Source: Campylobacteraceae bacterium
GTDB lineage: Bacteria > Campylobacterota > Campylobacteria > Campylobacterales > Sulfurovaceae
Assembly: GCA_027080995.1 (NCBI GenBank)
Contig: JALWNT010000053.1
Coordinates: 1-47,851 of the forward strand
Length of the DNA: 47,851 nt
Direction of reading: 5' to 3'
In this document: positions 42,783 through 47,851 of the stretch, one piece after another
Numbering within the stretch: position 1 is the first letter of the stretch
Layout of the letters: each line of letters starts with the position of its first letter
Translations under genes and position numbers: made by a program
Notes under the pieces: model-generated
What the model saw: only the letters and a program-made list of their open reading frames with translations
Told to the model about the DNA's origin: nothing
Databases searched by the model: none

Positions 42783-44021
42783 ATCCTCCCGGCGCCCGTC
42801 ATACTCCAGATAGAGATCACCCTTTTCGTAATCGATCGGACGATCGCATTCGATCATTTTCAGGGATTGAGCTTCGATCTCCGTCGGAGGGACAATACCG
42901 CTGCGTGAGCGGAGGGCGGCAGGATAGACGGAGGTATTGAGTATCCAAAAGTCGGTGGCGTCCGGACGTCCATCGAGCTCTTTGTGCACCCCGTGTTTGT
43001 GGGAACTGGCGAGCCCCTCCAATAGAAAGACATCGTTATAGAAACTATCGTCGGCATCGACGGGGAGCAGTTCACCCCGATCGTTACGGGAGACAAAAGC
43101 GACGATTTCGATCCCGTCGTCGGTTTTTCGGTTGATCAGGCGGTAAAGCTCACGTTTGTCCTTGACCTTCTCCATCCCCGGAAAACTGTGGTAGGCATCG
43201 ATGTGGGCACCGAGCAGAGTCTCTTCGAGCCGGTCGAACTGCTCCAGCTCGTAGGCGACCTTTTTGTCCTGAATATATTCGGCGGCCCGTTCGGCGATGC
43301 GCCGGGTATGCCGCCGGACCCGCTCATTGAGTAGCGGATCGAGCGTGCGACGGATCCAGAGCAGCACCCGGGCAAAGATCCTGCCGAAAAATCGACCCAC
43401 GGCCGAAAGAAAGCGGTTGACGGGATGCTCCGGCCCCAACGTACGCTCAAGCCAAGCGAAGAGCCAGCTGAAAGCCAGTACCTCGAAGATCGGAGTGAGC
43501 CAGGAATTGAAAAGCAGACCGAGCACTTTGCCGCTGATCAGCAGTACCGTTTTGGAGAGGCTGATGACGATGACTTTGAGCTCCGTGAAGAGAAAGAGAT
43601 GGCTTAGGTAGCCGCTCGAGTAGAGCAGCCACAGCGAAAGTCCCGTTACCCCGAAGGCCAAAAGAAAGTTACGCACTTTGGCTTTCAGGTTGAGTCCCAG
43701 GTAATACTCCCGAGCTTCACGAATCACGTGGGAGATTTGATCAAAGACGTTGCGCTTGAGCCATCGAGAGAAGACGTTGTCGAGAAACCATCGCTTGATC
43801 AGCAGCAAGCTTCCCTGCAAAAAGGTCAATCCCTTGAAAAAGGCGATCAGCTTGAGTTTGGATGCACTGTAGAAAGAGAGAATCGCTCCCTTGAAAGCGA
43901 GGGATGCGGCCAGCATATACCCCAGCAGCAGATCCCAGCTCTCGGGAAAGAAACGGTAAATCACTATGCCGATCAACAGTGGGATAAAAAGTAAAAGAGC
44001 GGCCAGGTCGCGTCGACGCAC
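42768..44021 (-). CDS. Multi-helix membrane protein of unknown function
   Basis: The 417-residue protein is not recognised. The N-terminal 200 residues have about six hydrophobic segments (for example DLAALLLFIPLLIGIVIYRF, LLLGYMLAASLAFKGAILSF, NFLLAFGVTGLSLWLLYSSG and VLLISGKVLGLLFNSWL). The C-terminal half (about 230-417) is soluble and mixed, with a basic helix (RRHTRRIAERAAEYIQ) and VYPAALRSRSGIVPPTEIEAQS. It follows the DUF6524-like gene after 8 bp on the same strand. Both genes are divergent from the MotA/MotB-like pair, which raises the possibility of a shared function, but nothing in the sequence proves it. Confidence 0.65.
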   Translation of the reverse strand: MRRRDLAALLLFIPLLIGIVIYRFFPESWDLLLGYMLAASLAFKGAILSFYSASKLKLIAFFKGLTFLQGSLLLIKRWFLDNVFSRWLKRNVFDQISHVIREAREYYLGLNLKAKVRNFLLAFGVTGLSLWLLYSSGYLSHLFLFTELKVIVISLSKTVLLISGKVLGLLFNSWLTPIFEVLAFSWLFAWLERTLGPEHPVNRFLSAVGRFFGRIFARVLLWIRRTLDPLLNERVRRHTRRIAERAAEYIQDKKVAYELEQFDRLEETLLGAHIDAYHSFPGMEKVKDKRELYRLINRKTDDGIEIVAFVSRNDRGELLPVDADDSFYNDVFLLEGLASSHKHGVHKELDGRPDATDFWILNTSVYPAALRSRSGIVPPTEIEAQSLKMIECDRPIDYEKGDLYLEYDGRREDFIPV

Positions 44022-44028
44022 GGAGAGA

Positions 44029-44484
44029 TTACTCCTCGTCGGTTACTTCGGTAGTGTAGACACCGGTCATCGTCTTCCAGATGATCGAAGCGTTGAGCCC
44101 CACCCAGATGATCAATCCCATTCCGACGGTACCGATCCATCCCAGCGTATTCCAATTGCTCAGATCTACGAGTTTGTACTGATGAAGGCCGTAGACGAAA
44201 GCGATGATGATGGCGGCGGTGATCAACGCTCCGTACCAACGCAAACTTTGATAGATCGCTCGTAACGCCATGATCCAGAAGGCGAACATAATGAGAATGT
44301 AAAAGGGCTTGAAGCCTTCCAGCGGATTGCCCCGGATCATGTAATGGACAAAATCGTGTCCCGTGGGATTCCACGTTCCCAACGCCAGAGCCATCGAGAG
44401 AATCAGTGAAACCCACCAACGAAGATGCCGAACCTCTTTGCCGTTTTTGGTATGAGCTTTCTGTATGAGAAAATCGGGAAGCAT
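44029..44484 (-). CDS. DUF6524-like small membrane protein
   Basis: ATG 44484 is preferred over GTG 44490 because AAGG is 7 nt upstream of it, giving 151 residues. Four membrane helices are visible. The segment LGTWNPTGHDFVHYMI after the first helix resembles the NPTG motif I associate with the DUF6524 family. This assignment comes from memory of the motif and is tentative. The C-terminus is acidic. A divergent TATAAT element lies just upstream. Confidence 0.6.
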   Translation of the reverse strand: MLPDFLIQKAHTKNGKEVRHLRWWVSLILSMALALGTWNPTGHDFVHYMIRGNPLEGFKPFYILIMFAFWIMALRAIYQSLRWYGALITAAIIIAFVYGLHQYKLVDLSNWNTLGWIGTVGMGLIIWVGLNASIIWKTMTGVYTTEVTDEE

Positions 44485-44505
44485 CGTCACGCCTTTTTTT
44501 GCGTA

Positions 44506-44511
44506 ATTATA
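44506..44511 (-). promoter_or_regulatory. -10 element (TATAAT, minus strand) for the DUF6524-like gene
   Basis: Minus-strand GATATAATTAC is placed 21 bp before the ATG at 44484. Confidence 0.45.
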
Positions 44512-44551
44512 TCAGGATGCAACAGCGTTGGGGCACCGCAGGCACTTTCGA

Positions 44552-44557
44552 TATAAT
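44552..44557 (+). promoter_or_regulatory. -10 element (TATAAT, plus strand) for the MotA-like gene
   Basis: CGATATAATTATC, 33 bp before the ATG at 44591, so the gap contains two divergent promoters of similar sequence. Confidence 0.45.
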
Positions 44558-44590
44558 TATCTAAAATCATAAGAGCGAGGTTGGAAAGGG

Positions 44591-45706
44591 ATGGAAAACC
44601 GATTTAAAAAAGGCGGGGGAATCTGCTTCGGAGTCTATCTGGCGATCATGAGTCTGCCGGCGCTTTTCGTCGGAGCGTTGGTCGCAGGTTATCTGGGATA
44701 TCTTCCCTTCGAAGTCGGGATCCATACTCTCGTGACTCTGGTCGCGATCTTTGTGATTTTTCTCTTTTTCATTCCCCACAACGCCAGCTACGCCGCCTGT
44801 CGAATCTCCCGCAACTTCGAACTGATGGAGCAGGATCTCCAAGAAGCTCTCAAACGCAACGCCCTGACCATCATGGGCAAAACCAAATCGACGCTGACGG
44901 TACGGGATTTCATCGACGAATACTTCAAAGATGTCCGCGACGACAACTACGCCCGGGGAGCGGCGACGATCTTTCCGATGCTGGGAATCCTGGGGACCTT
45001 CGTCGCCATCGCTATCTCGATGCCGGACTTCACCGTCAGCAGCGGTGAAAAACTCGACCGTGAAATTTCGATCCTGCTTTCGGGAATCGGTACCGCTTTC
45101 TACGCCTCGATCTACGGGATTTTTCTTTCGCTATGGTGGATCTTTTTTGAACGCAGAGGCCTGGCGAAGATCGAACGGCAGGTCATTGCCCTGGAGGATC
45201 TCTACGGCAGTCGCATCTGGAGCCGCAGTGAACTCGTCAAACACGAGCATATGCAGAGCGAGCTCAAAGACCAAAAAATCGTCCAAACCCTACGCGAGAC
45301 CTTCAACCTGGACTTCATCAAAGATATGAACGCCCAGTATATGCGCAATTATCAGCGCATCGTCGACGACACCAACCGAAGCTTCGCTCTGATGGCCGAG
45401 AAACTCCAGGAGGCTTCCGAAGATTTGCGCGAGACTCTCGGGCAGTTGGGAGACCGGCGGGAGTCGGTACGGGCCGAGGAGGCGATGCGGCGCAACATGG
45501 AGAGCTTCGCCCGTTCCGCCGACGAGTTGCGTGAGGGTCTGGAGCGCTTCGACGAGAGCATGGAGCGCAACCTCGAGAAGGTCGACTACGCTCTCGCCTC
45601 CGCGATCGACCGCCTCGGACGGATGACGGAGCTCATCGCCCGCGAACATGAGCGTCTGCGCCAACGCAACTCTTTCAATTTCGATGACGGAGAAGAGAAG
45701 CGATGA
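44591..45706 (+). CDS. MotA/TolQ/ExbB-family proton channel protein
   Basis: The 371-residue protein has two N-terminal helices (about 10-33 and 44-62), then the conserved channel region ATIFPMLGILGTFVAIAIS (about 127-146) and ISILLSGIGTAFYASIYGIFLSLWW. These are typical of the five-subunit stator ring of the MotA/ExbB/TolQ superfamily. A helical, charged cytoplasmic tail of about 140 residues follows (230-371). The next gene, a MotB-like protein, overlaps its stop by 4 bp. The pair probably makes a proton-driven inner-membrane motor or force transducer. It is not the flagellar motor type, because no flagellar gene is near. ZorA of Zorya systems is a distant analogue, but the usual effector genes are absent. 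Confidence 0.85.
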   Translation: MENRFKKGGGICFGVYLAIMSLPALFVGALVAGYLGYLPFEVGIHTLVTLVAIFVIFLFFIPHNASYAACRISRNFELMEQDLQEALKRNALTIMGKTKSTLTVRDFIDEYFKDVRDDNYARGAATIFPMLGILGTFVAIAISMPDFTVSSGEKLDREISILLSGIGTAFYASIYGIFLSLWWIFFERRGLAKIERQVIALEDLYGSRIWSRSELVKHEHMQSELKDQKIVQTLRETFNLDFIKDMNAQYMRNYQRIVDDTNRSFALMAEKLQEASEDLRETLGQLGDRRESVRAEEAMRRNMESFARSADELREGLERFDESMERNLEKVDYALASAIDRLGRMTELIAREHERLRQRNSFNFDDGEEKR

Positions 45707-47151
45707 TTTTCCGCCGGGACCGACGCCCCGAAGAGAGTAACAACTTCTGGGTCTCCTACGCCGATCTGATGGCCGGCTTGCTCTTCGTCTTCATCCTGCT
45801 CATCGGTGCCATCGTCTCCAAGTCCGTTCTCCTTCGCAGCGATCTGCACGAAAAAGAGAAGCGCCTCGAAACGACCGTCGCTACTCTCGAGAAACGCGAA
45901 GCGAGCCTCCGAAAGGCCCAAAAAGAGTTGAAGGAGAAGGAGGCACGCCTACGGCGCAATAAAGAGGCGCTGATGAAGATGCAAAAAGAGCTCAAAATCC
46001 AAGAAGCGGCGATCCTCAGCGGCAAAGGCACCATCGCCAAACAGTCGAAGACGATCGAAAAGCAGCGAAAAAACCTCGAGACTGCCCGGGAAAAGATCCG
46101 CCTGCAAGAAGGCGAAGTCCGCAAACTGCACCTCCTTCTCGAAGAGCTAAAATTGCGACTTGCCAAAGAGCGCAACGCCACCCGATTCTACCGCCTCGCC
46201 GCCGAAGATCTCAACCGAAGTGTCGCCGCCAAAGAAAAGAAGATCCGAAACCTCGATTCGGCGCTTGAAAAGAGCAAATCCCTCATCACCCTCAACGACA
46301 AAGCCCTCAAACTGCGCCAAAAAGAGCTGGAAAAGCTCAACCGCCTTCTCCTGGCCCGCAATGCCAAGATCGACGAACTCAACCGAAAGATCATCCTCCT
46401 GCAAAATCTGGAAAGAGAGAGCAACGCCACTCTGGCGGACAAACAAAAGACCCTGCAAAAATATGTCAACCGCGTCATTATCCTCTCCAACAAATTGACG
46501 GCACTAGAAGATGAGCTGCATCTCAAGGACAAAAAGCTCACGGAGCTTCTAGAAGCACTCGACCGACGCAAGACCGAATACGAGGCACTCGTCGCACGTC
46601 TGCGTAAACAACGGGCTCGGATCAAAACCCTCACGGGAATCCGCCTCAAAGTCATCGCCGAACTCAAGCAAACCCTGGGCAACCGTATCGCCATCGACAA
46701 AAAGACCGGGGCTTTGCGCCTCTCCTCCAAGATTCTTTTTGATCGAGGTAGCGCCGAGCTCAAAGAGGCTGCCAAACAGGAGTTGCGCGAGACCTTCGAG
46801 AAGTACATCGCCGCACTGATGAGCAACCGCGCGATCCGTCCCCATCTCGACCGTATCGTCATCGAAGGACACACCGACAGTGACGGAGGATACCTCTACA
46901 ACCTCAAACTCTCCCAAAAACGTGCCCTGGCGGTGATGAACTACCTCTTGAGCCTGCCCATCGCCAAAAAGTACGATCTCAAAAAGTATCTGGTCGCCAG
47001 CGGCAGGGCCTACATGGATCCGATCCTGCGCAACGGCGTCGAAGACAAAGAGGCCTCCCGACGTATCGAAATCAAGTTCCGTCTGAAAAACCGTGAAGCG
47101 ATGTACGAGATCGAAAGGATTCTGGATGCGGATCAAAAGCGCCTCTTTTGA
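45703..47151 (+). CDS. MotB/OmpA-type partner with long coiled coil
   Basis: The 482-residue protein has a single N-terminal helix with the stator-type SYADLMAGLLFVFILLIG (Asp about 21) that would conduct protons against the MotA-like ring. About 280 residues of continuous heptad-like, Lys/Glu-rich coiled coil follow (about 45-330). A C-terminal OmpA-type peptidoglycan-binding domain is present: ILFDRGSAELKEAAKQEL, IVIEGHTDSDGGYLYNLKLS and a final RRIEIKF. Family MotB proteins have only a short linker here, so the long coiled coil would place the wall-binding domain far from the membrane. It overlaps the MotA-like gene by 4 bp. Confidence 0.88.
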   Translation: MIFRRDRRPEESNNFWVSYADLMAGLLFVFILLIGAIVSKSVLLRSDLHEKEKRLETTVATLEKREASLRKAQKELKEKEARLRRNKEALMKMQKELKIQEAAILSGKGTIAKQSKTIEKQRKNLETAREKIRLQEGEVRKLHLLLEELKLRLAKERNATRFYRLAAEDLNRSVAAKEKKIRNLDSALEKSKSLITLNDKALKLRQKELEKLNRLLLARNAKIDELNRKIILLQNLERESNATLADKQKTLQKYVNRVIILSNKLTALEDELHLKDKKLTELLEALDRRKTEYEALVARLRKQRARIKTLTGIRLKVIAELKQTLGNRIAIDKKTGALRLSSKILFDRGSAELKEAAKQELRETFEKYIAALMSNRAIRPHLDRIVIEGHTDSDGGYLYNLKLSQKRALAVMNYLLSLPIAKKYDLKKYLVASGRAYMDPILRNGVEDKEASRRIEIKFRLKNREAMYEIERILDADQKRLF

Positions 47152-47299
47152 ACCCCGTCAAATGCGCAAAGCGCTAAAAAGGCTGAAGGATCTCGAAAAG
47201 GAGATAGATCCCGACCACTTGCCGCAAAGAGAGCAATCATCCAAAAAGCAAGCGGCTGCCTTTTGGGTTCACTGGTGGCATTGGCTTTTCAAAGCGTAA
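47126..47299 (+). CDS. Possible small basic protein
   Basis: A 57-residue frame starts at ATG 47126, with AAGGA 6 nt upstream, and overlaps the MotB-like gene end by 26 bp. It is helical and charged (MRKALKRLKDLEKEIDP) with a Trp-rich C-terminal tail (FWVHWWHWLF). No family is recognised. The good ribosome site and the overlap make it plausible as a small operon member, but there is no homology support. Confidence 0.4.
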   Translation: MRIKSASFEPRQMRKALKRLKDLEKEIDPDHLPQREQSSKKQAAAFWVHWWHWLFKA

Positions 47300-47311
47300 G
47301 AAAATTTATAA

Positions 47312-47480
47312 ACCCGAATTTTGCAGCAGAATTTGTGATAGATATGCCGATGCTCGCTCGGCAGAGGTGTTCGACCCAAACGTTGTCGCACCCGTAGGAT
47401 TCGTCGGGGCTTTGGACGAATCGCCCATGTCACCGATGATCGGTGCAGATTGCGCGAAGTCTAATGCAAATTTTGGGTCG
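47312..47480. repeat. Dispersed intergenic repeat, copy 2, with possible terminal inverted repeats
   Basis: The part 47392-47480 aligns with the copy at 30099. At the left ACCCGAATTTTGCA (47312-47325) and at the right TGCAAATTTTGGGT (47465-47478) are inverted copies with 12 of 14 matches. That suggests an element of about 167 bp. Inside is CACCGA-TGA-TCGGTG and a GCCGA/TCGGC hairpin. Confidence 0.55.
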
Positions 47481-47501
47481 AATTGTTATTTTGACAAACC
47501 G

Positions 47502-47527
47502 TTCTGAAACCGGTGGGGTTTTCAGAA
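47502..47527 (-). terminator. Stem-loop at the end of the glutaminase gene
   Basis: TTCTGAAA (47502-47509) and TTTCAGAA (47520-47527) form an 8-bp stem extended by CC/GG. The right arm overlaps the last codons and stop of the gene. No T-run follows, so it is weak as an intrinsic terminator. Confidence 0.35.
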
Positions 47528-47851
47528 AATAGACACCCCGGTTTTGGTCGTAAACTTCTCTAGAGCGATGGTTCCCGCGTGGGAGTTGCCGTAGCGGTTA
47601 AGCGCCGGCGACCAGACGGCGATGGACATCTTCCCGGGGACCACGGCGGCGATGCCTCCGCCCACGCCGCTTTTGGCCGGCAGACCCACATGGTAGGCGA
47701 ACTCGCCACTGGCGTCGTAGTGCCCGCAGGTGAGCATCACGGCATTGATCCGTTTGGCCTTGCTCGCACTGACAAACGCCGTGCCGCTGACGGGATCGGT
47801 CCCCCCGAAGGCCAGATAGAGAAAGGCCCGGGAGAGCTCTTCGGTGCTCAT
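47522..47851 (-). CDS. glsA: Glutaminase, partial (C-terminal part)
   Basis: The frame is open at the window edge and the Met at 47851 is internal to the family fold. Glutaminase A proteins are about 310 residues, and only the last 109 are here. The motifs are VMLTCGHYDASGEFAYHVGLPAKSGVGGGI and VVPGKMSIAVWSPALNRYGNSHAG, with the conserved Tyr and Ser-rich pocket region of the beta-lactamase-like serine hydrolase fold. The enzyme converts glutamine to glutamate and ammonia. The 5' part is outside the window. Confidence 0.88.
   Translation of the reverse strand: MSTEELSRAFLYLAFGGTDPVSGTAFVSASKAKRINAVMLTCGHYDASGEFAYHVGLPAKSGVGGGIAAVVPGKMSIAVWSPALNRYGNSHAGTIALEKFTTKTGVSIF

Noticed and set aside
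44591-47151. Zorya anti-phage system (ZorA/ZorB)
   Set aside because: The two-gene stator pair looks similar in domain order, but ZorC, ZorD or ZorE are absent and the coiled coil is in the MotB-like partner rather than in a long ZorA tail.
47522-47851. Complete 109-residue protein
   Set aside because: The Met at 47851 is internal to the glutaminase family and the gene continues beyond the window.

Overview
The window looks like chromosome from a Campylobacterota (Epsilonproteobacteria) bacterium of the Sulfurovum/Nitratifractor kind. This is inferred from the gene content: a two-domain glutamine-dependent NadE, a second glutamyl-tRNA synthetase (GltX2) lineage, a TrmA with the short KCRxFGxCGSC N-terminus, a YqhA-HemE pair, OpdA-like M3 peptidase and Min proteins of epsilon type. 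No rRNA, CRISPR array, prophage or intact insertion sequence is visible. Most genes are GC-rich with GC-rich third positions, which produces many long antisense shadow ORFs. The polysaccharide cluster at the left end, lptF, the GGDEF gene and the GIY-YIG gene are clearly less GC-rich.

Layout. 1-6730 (all minus): an export/regulation block for a surface polysaccharide (partial Wzx-type flippase, UDP-sugar dehydrogenase, WecA-like initiating transferase, Wza-like lipoprotein, CpsB-type phosphatase, Wzc-type tyrosine autokinase). 6869-10126 (minus): truD, a GIY-YIG protein, an LprI-like secreted protein, trmA. 10186-16024 (plus): a dense housekeeping run glmU-coaBC-uppS-prepilin peptidase-lptF/G-truA. 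15973-18051 (minus): nth, a haem-binding DUF3365-type protein, a SpoU methyltransferase. 18178-21558 (plus): nadE and an amino-acid permease. 21709-23530 (minus): minC-minD-minE, divergent from gyrA-asd-yqhA-hemE-GGDEF (23776-30027). 30197-32122 (minus): a DUF255 thioredoxin-fold protein, divergent from dsbD (plus). Then rodA, a CAT-anticodon tRNA, an M3 oligopeptidase, two small membrane/lipoprotein genes, a degenerate GluRS paralogue, yggT, a lytic transglycosylase and a hypothetical. 42768-47299: two minus-strand membrane proteins diverging from a MotA/TolQ-like plus MotB/OmpA-like stator pair. The window ends in a partial glutaminase.

The most unusual signal is a set of about fifteen short tandem arrays, all with a 7-bp period but with different 7-mers, at nine main loci plus one fragment. 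They lie in intergenic gaps, at gene ends and in frame inside genes (UDP-sugar dehydrogenase twice, the truD N-terminus, the dsbD linker, the trmA stop). Seven arrays crowd into one 300-bp gap at 38.03-38.33 kb. At several loci the array edge carries a short perfect inverted copy of the adjacent unique sequence (14, 10, 8 and 8 bp arms in the best cases). The second main signal is an intact GluRS-like gene in which the HIGH and KMSKS signatures and other active-site residues are all replaced. A third is a non-flagellar stator-like pair with an unusually long coiled coil. A small dispersed-repeat family (three copies, one with possible terminal inverted repeats) is also present.
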